DNA of 64,000 bases from JADMIH01 sp035274425 (GCA_035274425.1 DATEOC010000036.1:1-64000), one strand, 5' to 3'; shown: positions 33,827 to 42,401, counted from the stretch's first letter. A program made the numbers and translations. Notes: generated by a model not told the origin, from the letters alone.

Positions 33827-33881
33827 GTTTGAAAAATGTCATCGATTATCGTGCAACGATAATCGATGACATTTTTCAAAC
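33827..33881. terminator. Perfect 26-bp hairpin after atpD
   Basis: Bases 33827-33852 pair exactly with 33856-33881 around GCA. A T-rich tract is part of the stem. It is likely a terminator or 3'-end stabiliser of the main atp mRNA. Confidence 0.8.
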
Positions 33882-33896
33882 GGAAAACTTTTCGTG

Positions 33897-33953
33897 TTTG
33901 ATTTTGTCGTTGTAGGTTGCCTTTGCGAGGCAACCTACAACGACAAAATCAAA
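33897..33953. terminator. Second perfect 26-bp hairpin before atpC
   Basis: Bases 33897-33922 pair exactly with 33928-33953 around a 5-base loop. It is unrelated in sequence to the first hairpin 15 bases upstream. Confidence 0.8.
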
Positions 33954-33957
33954 GTTC

Positions 33958-33966
33958 TGTTATAAT
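33958..33966 (+). promoter_or_regulatory. Extended -10 promoter for atpC-mreB
   Basis: TGTTATAAT (33958-33966), an extended -10 element, lies directly after the second hairpin and about 36 bases before atpC. No good -35 is seen. Confidence 0.55.
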
Positions 33967-34001
33967 GATTTGGTTATGCGCAGATTCAGAGGGTTAATGA
34001 T

Positions 34002-34427
34002 ATGCCGTTGAAACTTGAGATAGTCACCGCCGAGCGGCAGGTGATGTCGGAAGACAACATAGATATGGTCGTTGCTCCTTCAGTGGATGGCGAGGTAGGT
34101 ATCCTGCCGCACCATGCTCCGCTGCTGACTGTGCTGGAGATAGGTGAGCTTCGCGTCAAGCGCGGGGCCGACGAGCAGAGTATCGTCGTGTCGGGTGGCT
34201 TCCTGGAAGTGCTCAACGACAAAGTTACCGTGCTTGCCGACGTAGCCGAACGATCTGAAGAAGTGGACGTGGCCGCAGCCGAACAGGCTCGCGCCCGCGC
34301 CCAGGAAGCTCTCGCCAACAAAGGTGCCGAAGCAGACCTGGCAGCGGCCTATGCCGCCATGCGCCTCGCATCCTTGCGTCTGAGGATAGGTACGCGGAGA
34401 CGGCGCTCCCGACAGGAGGAAGGTTAG
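34002..34427 (+). CDS. atpC: ATP synthase F1 subunit epsilon
   Basis: 141 residues. The N-terminal beta-sandwich has P-S-V-D-G-E-V-G-I-L-P-H-H-A-P-L-L-T and G-G-F-L-E-V. The C-terminal two helices are Ala/Glu/Arg-rich and end in a basic run, R-T-R-R-R-R-S-R. Epsilon couples rotation to the c-ring and can inhibit hydrolysis. It is set apart from atpD by two hairpins and a promoter, and it stops one base before the mreB start. Confidence 0.94.
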   Translation: MPLKLEIVTAERQVMSEDNIDMVVAPSVDGEVGILPHHAPLLTVLEIGELRVKRGADEQSIVVSGGFLEVLNDKVTVLADVAERSEEVDVAAAEQARARAQEALANKGAEADLAAAYAAMRLASLRLRIGTRRRRSRQEEG

Positions 34428-34428
34428 T

Positions 34429-35436
34429 TTGTTTTCGCGCTCAATTGGCATTGACCTGGGCACAGCGAACGTATTGGTCTTTTTGAAGGGGCGAGGGGTA
34501 ATCCTGAACGAACCATCAGTGGTGGCTATATCCACCAAGGATGGCCGCGTGAAAGCCGTCGGTAGGGCCGCTTACGATATGTTGGGCAGAACGCCCGATA
34601 CTGTGGAGGTGGTACGCCCGCTGCAAAATGGCGTCATCTCAGACTATCTCGTAACCGAGGCCATGTTGAAGACCTTCATCGCGAAAGCGGTAGGCCGCTT
34701 CAGCATGTTCAAGCCGAAGGTGATGATTTGCATCCCTGCCGGTGTGACGAGCGTTGAGCAGCGCGCCGTACGCGACGCGGCTATGCAGGCAGGCGCCCAA
34801 GAAGCATACCTCATACGTGAGCCTCTGGCAGCGGCTATCGGCGCACGCGTGCCCGTAGACTCGCCCACTGGCAGCATGGTCGTAGACATCGGCGGGGGTA
34901 CGACTGAGGTAGCAGTTATCGCGCTGAATGGTATCGTCGTCAGCAACTCGATTCGGGTTGGGGGAGATAAGCTTGACCAGGCTATTGCTTCCTACATAAA
35001 GAGGAAGTATAATCTCCTAATCGGCGACCGTACCTCAGAAGATTTGAAGATAAACCTGGGTAGCGCCCTACCTCTCGACCCATCCGAGGAGATTACGATG
35101 GAGGTGCGGGGCCGGGACCAGGTGGCCGGTCTGCCGCGAACCATCGAAGTGCGGACCAATGAGATTGTGGAGGCGATAGCAGAGCCGCTTGAGCAAATCG
35201 TCGGCGCTGTCCGCCAGGTGCTTGAGCGCACGCCACCTGAGCTGGCTTCTGATATAATAGATCGCGGTATGGTGATGACGGGTGGAGGCGCGCTCCTGCG
35301 GCACATTGACGAGCTGCTCACCCAGGTAACGGGTATCCCCTGCTTCGTAGCAGACAACCCTCTGGCGTGCGTGGCGATTGGTACGGGGATGGCCCTGGAG
35401 AATTTTGAGGTACTGCGCGACTCATTTGACGATTAG
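34429..35436 (+). CDS. mreB: Rod-shape protein MreB (actin-like)
   Basis: 335 residues. The actin-fold nucleotide motifs are G-I-D-L-G-T-A-N-V (phosphate 1), V-V-D-I-G-G-G-T-T-E-V-A-V (phosphate 2) and V-M-T-G-G-G-A-L-L (adenosine). MreB filaments guide the RodA-containing elongasome. Start TTG 34429 has AGGAGGAAGG upstream, inside atpC, so the two are likely translationally coupled. mreC and mreD are not adjacent. Confidence 0.96.
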   Translation: MFSRSIGIDLGTANVLVFLKGRGVILNEPSVVAISTKDGRVKAVGRAAYDMLGRTPDTVEVVRPLQNGVISDYLVTEAMLKTFIAKAVGRFSMFKPKVMICIPAGVTSVEQRAVRDAAMQAGAQEAYLIREPLAAAIGARVPVDSPTGSMVVDIGGGTTEVAVIALNGIVVSNSIRVGGDKLDQAIASYIKRKYNLLIGDRTSEDLKINLGSALPLDPSEEITMEVRGRDQVAGLPRTIEVRTNEIVEAIAEPLEQIVGAVRQVLERTPPELASDIIDRGMVMTGGGALLRHIDELLTQVTGIPCFVADNPLACVAIGTGMALENFEVLRDSFDD

Positions 35437-35463
35437 CCTGGCGTTTGTGCTATTCAACGCATC

Positions 35464-35493
35464 TTGGGGTGCAACGTAGCGCGAGCCTACAAT
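35464..35493 (+). promoter_or_regulatory. Weak candidate promoter for the MalK-type ATPase gene
   Basis: TTGGGG (35464-35469), 18 bp, TACAAT (35488-35493), followed by a GAGAGGG ribosome binding site. Confidence 0.4.
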
Positions 35494-35517
35494 ATGATGC
35501 TTTGAGAGGGTAGACAT

Positions 35518-36672
35518 ATGGCGAAGGTCCTGTTCAACAATGTTTACAAGCGTTATGGCAATGTCACAGCCGTTTCGGATCTCAACCTGGAGATACGCGA
35601 CCAGGAGTTTATGGTGCTTGTGGGTCCATCGGGGTGTGGTAAATCTACCGCTCTCAGGATGATCGCGGGGCTTGAGGACATTTCGGACGGCACCATCTCG
35701 ATTGGTGAGCGCGTCGTCAACAACGTCGCGCCCAAAGATCGCGATATCGCCATGGTCTTCCAGAATTACGCTCTCTACCCGCACATGAACGTCTTTGACA
35801 ACATGGCCTTCGCTCTCAAGCTGCGTCACATGCCCAAGGATCAGATAGATAAAAAGGTAAATGCTGTAGCCGACAGCCTCGGTATCAAGCAGTACCTGGC
35901 ACGCAAGCCGCGCCAGCTTTCGGGTGGGCAGAGGCAGAGGGTCGCCCTGGGCCGCGCCATCGTGCGCGAGCCGCAGGTCTTCCTGATGGACGAGCCGCTC
36001 TCAAACCTCGACGCCAAGATGCGCGTGCAGACCCGCGCCGAGTTGAACAAGCTCCACCAGCGCCTCCAGACGACCACCGTATATGTTACGCACGACCAGG
36101 TAGAGGCTATGACGATGGGGGACCGCATCGGGGTGATGAAGGATGGGTTGTTGCAGCAGGTAGACACACCCCGCAATATTTTCAACAACCCGACCAACAT
36201 GTTCGTGGCAGGCTTCATCGGCACCCCCGCTATGAACATGCTCCCGATGACCGTCGCACAGGGTGATGGGGGCATGACGTTGAACACGACCGACGCCGGT
36301 GTGGATGGCGGGCTGGCGTTGCGGGTCCCCGCACGCTTCCGTGCTTCCCTCGAACCGTATACCGGCAAGCAGATCATGTTTGGCCTGCGCCCTGAGGACA
36401 TACACGATGCTCGTTATGCCACGGGTCTGCTCGCGGTCGAAGATAACCCCGAGGACCTCGTGACGGTTCGCACACGCGTTGAGGTAGTGGAGCCAATGGG
36501 GAGCGAGATTTACCTCTACCTACTCCAGGGCAAGAATGAGTTCGTGTCACGCGTTGACTCTCGCACCGAGGTGCAGCCCACCCACGTGCTGGACGTCTCG
36601 TTCAATATGGACAAGATGCACGCCTTCGACCCGTCGACGCAGGCGACGATAATTGACAAGAACGCGATTTAG
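35518..36672 (+). CDS. Sugar-type ABC importer ATPase (MalK/UgpC/MsmX family)
   Basis: 384 residues. Walker A is G-P-S-G-C-G-K-S-T, the signature is L-S-G-G-Q-R-Q-R and Walker B is V-F-L-M-D-E-P-L-S-N-L-D. Residues about 240-380 form the C-terminal MalK-type regulatory (TOBE/OB) domain with F-G-L-R-P-E-D-I. No permease or binding protein is encoded nearby. It may therefore be a shared ATPase serving several carbohydrate importers, as MsmX does; this is inference from context. Confidence 0.93.
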   Translation: MAKVLFNNVYKRYGNVTAVSDLNLEIRDQEFMVLVGPSGCGKSTALRMIAGLEDISDGTISIGERVVNNVAPKDRDIAMVFQNYALYPHMNVFDNMAFALKLRHMPKDQIDKKVNAVADSLGIKQYLARKPRQLSGGQRQRVALGRAIVREPQVFLMDEPLSNLDAKMRVQTRAELNKLHQRLQTTTVYVTHDQVEAMTMGDRIGVMKDGLLQQVDTPRNIFNNPTNMFVAGFIGTPAMNMLPMTVAQGDGGMTLNTTDAGVDGGLALRVPARFRASLEPYTGKQIMFGLRPEDIHDARYATGLLAVEDNPEDLVTVRTRVEVVEPMGSEIYLYLLQGKNEFVSRVDSRTEVQPTHVLDVSFNMDKMHAFDPSTQATIIDKNAI

Positions 36673-36732
36673 CGGACGAAAGACGAACGACGAAAAGATT
36701 GAATTCGTCCTTCGTCCTCCGTCTTTCGTCTT
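36673..36732. repeat. Paired inverted heptad arrays, unit GGACGAA
   Basis: GGACGAAAGACGAACGACG (36673-36696) faces CGTCCTTCGTCCTCCGTC-type units (36704-36732). The array starts at the ATPase-gene stop and ends before the AGGAGG of the L25 gene. Confidence 0.9.
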
Positions 36733-36753
36733 AATAGGAGGTTACGTAGTAGC

Positions 36754-37434
36754 ATGGCGGCAGAACACAAGACATACGAGTTAGTAGTGCAACCCCGGGA
36801 AAACACCGGCAAGGTTGCCAAGAAGATGGGGCGGCAGGAGATGGTGCCCGGGGTCGTGTACGGCCACAGTCTGGACTCGGAGAGCGTGCAGGTGTCGCAG
36901 CGCGAATTAGAGCGCGTCTACCTGCGTGCAGGCAGCACCGGCCTCGTTGACCTCAAGGTGGGGGAGAGCGCCAGCCCGCGCAAAGTCTTCATCCACAAGG
37001 TGCAGCGCGACCCTGTCACCCACACCCTGCGTCACGTAGATTTCATGGTAATCAACCTGCGCGAAGAGATGACCGTCTCGGTGGCAGTCGTCCTGGTGGG
37101 CGAAGCGCCCGCCGTCGAGCGTAAGGAGGGGTTGCTTCTGCATGGCCTTGACCACGTACAGGTGCGTGCGCTCCCTGCCGACCTTCCTCCGGTCTTGGAG
37201 GCAGATGTCAGTGGCCTCGAAGCGGTAGACGATGCCATACACGTCTCTGACCTGTCGATACCGGATAATGTCACCCTGCTGACGGCGGGCGAAGAGATGG
37301 TCGCCAAGATCACCAACCTGCCTGTCGAAGAGGTTGAAGAGGTAGAGGAAGCGCCTGAAGAGGCTGAGGCTGCTGAGGGCGAGGAAGCTGCTGGCGGCGG
37401 TGGCGAACAGGGCGAGTCCTCTGATGAGGGCTAG
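36754..37434 (+). CDS. rplY: 50S ribosomal protein L25 (Ctc form)
   Basis: 226 residues: an N-terminal 5S-rRNA-binding L25 domain (about 1-95, with G-V-V-Y-G-H and H-K-V-Q-R-D-P-V-T-H) plus the C-terminal TL5/Ctc beta domain (about 96-190). The last 35 residues are a Glu/Ala tail ending in G-G-G-G-E-Q-G-E. AGGAGG is upstream of ATG 36754. Confidence 0.94.
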   Translation: MAAEHKTYELVVQPRENTGKVAKKMGRQEMVPGVVYGHSLDSESVQVSQRELERVYLRAGSTGLVDLKVGESASPRKVFIHKVQRDPVTHTLRHVDFMVINLREEMTVSVAVVLVGEAPAVERKEGLLLHGLDHVQVRALPADLPPVLEADVSGLEAVDDAIHVSDLSIPDNVTLLTAGEEMVAKITNLPVEEVEEVEEAPEEAEAAEGEEAAGGGGEQGESSDEG

Positions 37435-37497
37435 TCCACTTTCCTGAAGCGCCCTGGACTCTCTGGGGCTTGCATTGCTGAGAATTGCCGTACAAGA

Positions 37498-37531
37498 GGG
37501 AGGTTGTCAGGTCTGACAACCTCCCCGTTTT
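37498..37531 (+). terminator. Terminator after rplY
   Basis: GGGAGGTTGTCAG (37498-37510) pairs with CTGACAACCTCCC (37513-37525), followed by GTTTTT. Confidence 0.85.
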
Positions 37532-37621
37532 TGCAGAGTGCAGATAGTTGTAACCGTCCAGCTGTCTGGGGCGTATATGAGAATGCGAGTTAGTTTCGGT
37601 CCTGGATTGGAGTTTGAGTAA

Positions 37622-37888
37622 ATGGCTGTCGTTTTTCAAATAGCAATGATTTTGCTGGACATAGTGACTTGGGCTGTAATAGCTCGCGCCATTCTGTCGT
37701 GGTTTTACCCAATCGGGAAGGACCCCTGGAGCAAGTTACTCCTGGATGTCACGGAGCCACTGCTGGCTCCAGTCCGGACGGTGCTGTCGAGGATTATGCC
37801 CATACCTATAGATTTCTCCCCAATCGTGGTCATCCTCTTGATAAATCTATTGCAGCGCCTCTTGATTAGCGCCTACCATGCTGGCTGA
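37622..37888 (+). CDS. YggT family membrane protein
   Basis: 88 residues, two membrane helices. The first is followed by A-R-A-I-L-S-W-F-Y-P and the loop T-E-P-L-L-A-P-V-R, the family signature. YggT proteins are linked to osmotic tolerance and, in plastids and Gram-positives, to thylakoid or septum placement. GGAG is nine bases before ATG 37622. Confidence 0.9.
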   Translation: MAVVFQIAMILLDIVTWAVIARAILSWFYPIGKDPWSKLLLDVTEPLLAPVRTVLSRIMPIPIDFSPIVVILLINLLQRLLISAYHAG

Positions 37889-37911
37889 GTAGTGCCCCTA
37901 TACACAGGCCC

Positions 37912-37960
37912 CTGAAAAAGAATGAGGTTCCGGTTATGCCGGAACCTCACTCTTTTTCAG
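37912..37960. terminator. Bidirectional terminator, 22-bp stem
   Basis: Bases 37912-37933 pair with 37939-37960 with one mismatch. The stem begins with CTGAAAAAG and ends with CTTTTTCAG, so it works in both directions between convergent genes. Confidence 0.88.
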
Positions 37961-37991
37961 AGTCCCTTCCCCACTTTAGCGGGAAATGAAC

Positions 37992-40907
37992 CTATTCAGG
38001 TCCACCTTCGGGTGGCACTTCGTCTGGCACCGGTTGCTGGAGCTTCATAACCATGTTATAGATCATCACGCTGGCCCTGCTGCGGGTCGCTGGGTGGTCG
38101 GGGTGGAAGTTAGTATCAGCGTCTACAGCAATGATGCCATGCTTGCGTGCGGCTTGAACGTACGAGTCTGACCAATGGCTGGGTAGACCGTCCGGCTGGG
38201 CCTTGCGAGGCGGCGCTTTGGAGACCGGCCACCCCGCGGCGAGCACTATGCTCCGCACGACTTCGGCGCGGGTCGCGGGTGCATTAGGCCGGAAGGTGCC
38301 ATCCGTGTACCCCTTCATCACCCCACGCGCTACGGCTGTCTCTATATAGGGGAACATCCAGCCATCCAGGGGCACATCTGTAAAGCGCCCTTCGATGGGT
38401 TTGATGATGCTCCAGCGGCGTGCCGTGACGACGAGCTTGGCGAGCTGAGCGCGTGTCATCTCGGCGGTAGGGTGGAACGAGCCATCGGTGTAGCCGCTGA
38501 TGATCCCTTTGTCGCTCAAGTACTCAATAGCGGCGAAGGCAGGATCGTCCAATGGTACGTCGCTGTAGCGCGGAGCTGCCTGCACGGTCACTTCGAGACT
38601 GGACACATTCCCGGCTGGGTCAGCTGCTGTAACATGTATGACGAAGTCGCGCCCCAGGGCTTCGATGGTGGAGGTAAAGACCCCACCCGACTCCTGGGCG
38701 CGAGTGTCATTGACGGCTACGAACGCGCCAGGTTCGGTCTTGCCTTTGACGACCAGCAGGCCCGGGCTTACATATGAGCGATTGGCCGGAGTATCGAGGA
38801 GTAACAGAGGGGGGCGGGTGTCGATGTTCGTGTAGGACTGCCCCTTTTCCGGCCACGCCTCGACATTTCCGGCTGCGTCGCGGGCGCGGCTGCGGAACTC
38901 GTAGGTGTAGCTGTCCTCTCCGTCGAACGTAGCCTGCGTCTGAGCGGTGGCGGACTGCCAGTCAACCCAGGTGCCGTTGGGGACGAGGCGGTACTGGATG
39001 TCATAGGAAACGATACCGGAGCCGCGTGCTTCATCTTCGCCTGCCCAACGAACGGTGATTTCCGTGTTGCTGCTGTATACGGGGAGAGGCAATATGGACG
39101 ACCTGGGAGCAGCTTTATCTCCTACACCCGTACCAATGACTACGTCAACCCTGAGAGGACGAGACCCCTGGTCGGAGAACCACCCCTGCCCCTCGCGATA
39201 CATATCCCACAAGAGCACGTAATGGCCTGGCGCAACGGGGGCGTTCAGCCTGGCCGTTATCTGAACCGTGTCAGCGAAGGGCACGTTGCGTGGTAATGCC
39301 GTCTTTATGTCCTGCCACCCTTCCTTGACCGGCTTGCCATCCGGCGTGACCCAGCGATACCCGATGCTGACGGCACCCTGGCCGTTGGCGGGCCACTCAA
39401 GCGAGCCGCTATTACGCACCGATAGGCGAACGTCTACGGTGGCGCGTGGATCGAGGTTGCCGGGCGTGTCGTGGGCCGTGAAGGAGGCGCGCAGAGGTGG
39501 CTGCTCGGAGATGACGGAGGCGCGTATCTGGGGGAGCATATCCCACAGGCGGTCGCCTGGGCAACTAGACGTGTTGAACTTGACGCCGCAGGCAGTGCCT
39601 TTGTAGTCGCGGTGCCCGGCTATGGTCGGGCGCACGTAGGTGATGGTCCCACCGCAGTTAGTGTAGCCGGTGATAGGCTCGGTAGCCAGTGGGTCTATGC
39701 CGCGCTGGCTCGCCTTCCACGAGATGAGGTCTATCAGGGCGGCCTGGGCTGCCGCGGAAGGCGCGACGGTCATGAAGTTGCCTATCATGCCGATACCCAC
39801 GCTCCCCACGTTGAATGGATAAGCGTGCCCTGCCTCTACGTCGTCGCCCCCGGCGCGCCCCTCGTATATGACGCCGTTGGGGTCGATCATATAGTTATAG
39901 CCGACGTCGCCCCATTTGCGCGTGTAGGTATGGAAGTACCAGATGGAGCGCACGCGGGCGGCCCAGTCGGTGTCTTTGTTCGAGGTCGCGGTGTGGTGGA
40001 CGACGATGTGGGTCGCGCGCTTGTATTTGGGGGTCCACTTCGGGCTGGACTCGCCCTGTGGGGAGCCCCACTCCTTGCGTGAGACCATTAGAGGCTTCGG
40101 GATGTCTGACGGGGTGCCCTGCATTATGAGCTGCGGCTGGGGCGGGTTTGGCGTCACCCCTCCGTCGATGAAGGTGTAGGTCAGCTCGTGGAAGACTGGG
40201 CTGACGTTGCTCCTGGCGCTGAGGAGGGTGACGCGGCTTTGCACGTAGCGGTGAGTGCGCTCGTCCTGGGGTACCGAGAGCATGCTGCCGAACGTCTCCG
40301 TAATCGCGTCCTGCGGCATGATGATGTCTTCTTCGTCAATCGCCTGCCAATCGGTCCAGTCGTTGCCGTCTTTGCTGGTACGCAATTCTATTTGTGCAGA
40401 GGTGTTCTCAGGCACGTCTGCCCACCAGTGGGGCGCTACGTCCGTGAAATCGAGGGGGGCTTTGGTAGGGTCTGAGGTGAATATGGCCTCACGCGCATCC
40501 TGAGGGATGGTGAGGTTGTTCTTCAGGCTCTCCTCTTTCGTATCAGAGTCGTCCTCAACCGGACCCGCCTGGCTGCGCTGCACGGCAAGCTCGATGAAGG
40601 CGCTACCGCTTCGGCTGCTGTCAGATGATACGGGTACAGCGCCCCGTTCCGAATATACACGCTCACTCTCGGTGAAGTGCCGCCCTATGAGGGTGTAGTC
40701 TTCTCCACGCACCAAAGGCTGCTGTGCCGGCTTGTCCGGCCCGGTTGTGGGTGGGGCACTCTTCGCGACAGCGACGGTCTGCGTGACCATCGCGACGACG
40801 GCAATAGAAGCTATGTACAGGCCGATCCGGCTGTACAGGCTAGAGGCGAAAGGTTTGGGTTTCCCCTGACTCCGGCGAGTCATCGGGGCGCGACGTAAGG
40901 ATTGCAT
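37992..40907 (-). CDS. Surface N-acetylmuramoyl-L-alanine amidase (PGRP) with three SLH domains
   Basis: About 971 residues. A signal/anchor helix lies near residues 26-46. After an N-terminal region of about 230 residues comes an amidase_2/PGRP domain. Its zinc ligands look intact: V-V-H-H-T-A, I-A-G-H-R-D-Y and S-S-C-P-G-D. Two Ig or fibronectin-like modules follow. The C-terminus carries three SLH repeats (Y-T-D-G-S-F-H-P, Y-T-D-G-T-F-R-P and F-H-P-D-H-P). SLH domains bind wall polymers and hold proteins at the surface, so this is probably a tethered peptidoglycan hydrolase. ATG 40907 with GGAG eight bases upstream is preferred to TTG 40934. Confidence 0.9.
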   Translation of the reverse strand: MQSLRRAPMTRRSQGKPKPFASSLYSRIGLYIASIAVVAMVTQTVAVAKSAPPTTGPDKPAQQPLVRGEDYTLIGRHFTESERVYSERGAVPVSSDSSRSGSAFIELAVQRSQAGPVEDDSDTKEESLKNNLTIPQDAREAIFTSDPTKAPLDFTDVAPHWWADVPENTSAQIELRTSKDGNDWTDWQAIDEEDIIMPQDAITETFGSMLSVPQDERTHRYVQSRVTLLSARSNVSPVFHELTYTFIDGGVTPNPPQPQLIMQGTPSDIPKPLMVSRKEWGSPQGESSPKWTPKYKRATHIVVHHTATSNKDTDWAARVRSIWYFHTYTRKWGDVGYNYMIDPNGVIYEGRAGGDDVEAGHAYPFNVGSVGIGMIGNFMTVAPSAAAQAALIDLISWKASQRGIDPLATEPITGYTNCGGTITYVRPTIAGHRDYKGTACGVKFNTSSCPGDRLWDMLPQIRASVISEQPPLRASFTAHDTPGNLDPRATVDVRLSVRNSGSLEWPANGQGAVSIGYRWVTPDGKPVKEGWQDIKTALPRNVPFADTVQITARLNAPVAPGHYVLLWDMYREGQGWFSDQGSRPLRVDVVIGTGVGDKAAPRSSILPLPVYSSNTEITVRWAGEDEARGSGIVSYDIQYRLVPNGTWVDWQSATAQTQATFDGEDSYTYEFRSRARDAAGNVEAWPEKGQSYTNIDTRPPLLLLDTPANRSYVSPGLLVVKGKTEPGAFVAVNDTRAQESGGVFTSTIEALGRDFVIHVTAADPAGNVSSLEVTVQAAPRYSDVPLDDPAFAAIEYLSDKGIISGYTDGSFHPTAEMTRAQLAKLVVTARRWSIIKPIEGRFTDVPLDGWMFPYIETAVARGVMKGYTDGTFRPNAPATRAEVVRSIVLAAGWPVSKAPPRKAQPDGLPSHWSDSYVQAARKHGIIAVDADTNFHPDHPATRSRASVMIYNMVMKLQQPVPDEVPPEGGPE

Positions 40908-40951
40908 CGGCCATGTCTCCACTACTATGGGCAAAGGTGTGTCTATAGCCG

Positions 40952-40980
40952 AGTATATTGTGGAAACTGGGGCGAGTCAA
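40952..40980 (-). promoter_or_regulatory. Promoter of the surface amidase gene
   Basis: On the minus strand TTGACT (40980-40975), 17 bp, TATACT (40957-40952). The start point is near 40945, about 38 bases before the ATG. Confidence 0.8.
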
Positions 40981-41360
40981 TTTGGCGGAAGATTGTCTGG
41001 TGCGCCCCACCTAACCTCACATAAGGATTCCTTAAGATGTGAGGTCAGGTTCTAAGGAGAATTGTGCCTGCCGCTGGTTGAATCTTGTCTTGAAATAGAC
41101 TCCTCTTAGCGTGTCAAGTTTAGTTTGTAGCGCTCTCCACTCTTCTTATCCCCTAATCTGAACGCTTACAACAGGTTTCTGACAGGGTAGGGTATCGTAT
41201 GAACTAGCCTCCAAGAATGACTTGGCCTTCTTCCTTCTAAAATATCATTGACAGGGTATCACTAATTAGTTACAATATGATTAATCGGGTGGCCTGGTTG
41301 ACTGCTATCCATAACTGGACGCTGTAAGCAGGCATTCCTACTGCAAAGTAGCCCCGATTT
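40981..41360. other. AT-rich gap without genes
   Basis: About 380 bases with lower GC than the surroundings. No heptad arrays, no convincing frame and no strong hairpin were seen. It separates the amidase promoter from the stop of the AT-rich orphan gene. Confidence 0.5.
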
Positions 41361-41843
41361 TTATTTTCTCTTCCTTCGTTCCTCTCTGCTTTCAAATTCT
41401 GCTAGTATCTGTTCTATGTTAAGAATCAGATCAGCTTTATGTGCTTTTCTCAGAACCGAGATGCTAAGAACATGCGCTGGCGATCTCTTACCTATGTGGC
41501 CAAAGCTGATTTGTGCTGGCTCAATCGGGTAGCGTCCTCTCAATAGATAACTTACTAAACGCTCTTTTATTAGTGCGTTCTTACCGGTGTATTCGGTATC
41601 TATTGTGACCTGCCGTAGGTCGGCAATATGCTCCCTCAAAAGGAAATATAATCCAATTGAGAAAAACTGTATGGTGATTTCTTTCTCGCGCAAGCCCCTA
41701 TTCGTGAGCTCCCTATATACTGCTCGCTTGATAGTAGCGGGTATGAGCACGCTGTAACTTGCTCCATTGGCAAACACTAGGACTGTATCTTTGGCCGTAT
41801 CTTCAACCTTCCCGCTTTGGTCTACTTCAACAAGGTGAGGCAT
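41361..41843 (-). CDS. Conserved-looking orphan protein, AT-rich
   Basis: 160 residues, with no membrane segment or cysteine. The composition is clearly more AT-rich than its neighbours. The middle contains V-T-I-D-T-E-Y-T-G-K, and later I-S-F-G-H-I-G-K-R-S-P-A-H. These acidic and His/Lys motifs look conserved and could belong to a nuclease-like or RNase-H-like fold, but I do not recognise a named family. The C-terminus is a basic helix (S-R-E-E-R-R-K-R-K). There is no Shine-Dalgarno before ATG 41843. It begins 32 bases after the DUF503 gene and may share its transcript. Confidence 0.65.
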   Translation of the reverse strand: MPHLVEVDQSGKVEDTAKDTVLVFANGASYSVLIPATIKRAVYRELTNRGLREKEITIQFFSIGLYFLLREHIADLRQVTIDTEYTGKNALIKERLVSYLLRGRYPIEPAQISFGHIGKRSPAHVLSISVLRKAHKADLILNIEQILAEFESREERRKRK

Positions 41844-41875
41844 GGTAATTAATGAAGAACTATACGTACCTTGTA

Positions 41876-42169
41876 TTAGCCGAGATGCACCAGCTCTACC
41901 TCGTAGTCTTCGATACCACCTTCGGGAAGGCGGGTCTCAATAAAGTTAACTACCTTGTTGATGACCTCATTCGCGTGCCGCGCGTCGTTGCTGACGCAGG
42001 CGACTCCCAGCACGGCACGTGTCCAGCTATCAAGCTCGCCTACTTCGGCAGCGCTAACATGGAAGCTGTTGATGACCTGTGCCAGGAGTGAGCGCACGTC
42101 GTGGCGCTTATCCTTGAGGGAGTAATTTTCGGGGAGGTATAGGGTGATGCGTGCGGTGCCAATTACCAT
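41876..42169 (-). CDS. DUF503 (YlxP) family protein
   Basis: 97 residues. It matches the family in I-T-L-Y-L-P-E-N-Y-S-L-K-D-K-R, in A-A-E-V-G-E-L-D-S-W and in the final helix before E-L-V-H-L-G. YlxP is a small cytosolic protein often encoded next to infB and rbfA and linked to ribosome assembly or RNA handling. Here it is apart from them, next to tRNA-Cys. Confidence 0.88.
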   Translation of the reverse strand: MVIGTARITLYLPENYSLKDKRHDVRSLLAQVINSFHVSAAEVGELDSWTRAVLGVACVSNDARHANEVINKVVNFIETRLPEGGIEDYEVELVHLG

Positions 42170-42245
42170 TGCTTGTTACCGTTATGTCTCTGATCAAAAG
42201 AAAAGACGACAGCACGCTATTCACGCTTTCTGTCGTCCGTTGGAG

Positions 42246-42316
42246 AGGCACCGAGCGGATTCGAACCGCTGATGGAGCTTTTGCAGAGCTCTGCCTTGCC
42301 ACTTGGCCACGGTGCC
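42246..42316 (-). tRNA. tRNA-Cys (GCA)
   Basis: A 71-nt cloverleaf. The acceptor GGCACCG pairs with CGGTGCC, the anticodon arm is GAGCT-CTGCAAA-AGCTC and the T-arm contains GGTTCGAATCC. The discriminator is U, as expected for tRNA-Cys. CCA is not encoded. Confidence 0.95.
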
Positions 42317-42372
42317 ACATTAAGAATATGAGGTACAGCAATTTATAACACACAGGCGCGACCAACGTCAAG

Positions 42373-42401
42373 TTGCCAAATTAGAGGCGCTCCGGTATAA
42401 T
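42373..42401 (+). promoter_or_regulatory. Promoter of the small basic membrane protein gene
   Basis: TTGCCA (42373-42378), 17 bp, TATAAT (42396-42401). It would start near 42408, 62 bases before the gene. Confidence 0.8.

Noticed and set aside
33827..33953. Replication origin or attachment site from two long palindromes
   Set aside because: No DnaA boxes, integrase or flanking direct repeats; position after atpD fits transcription signals better.
39471..40082. 203-codon plus-strand frame opposite the surface amidase
   Set aside because: Antisense to the conserved amidase domain; no ribosome binding site.
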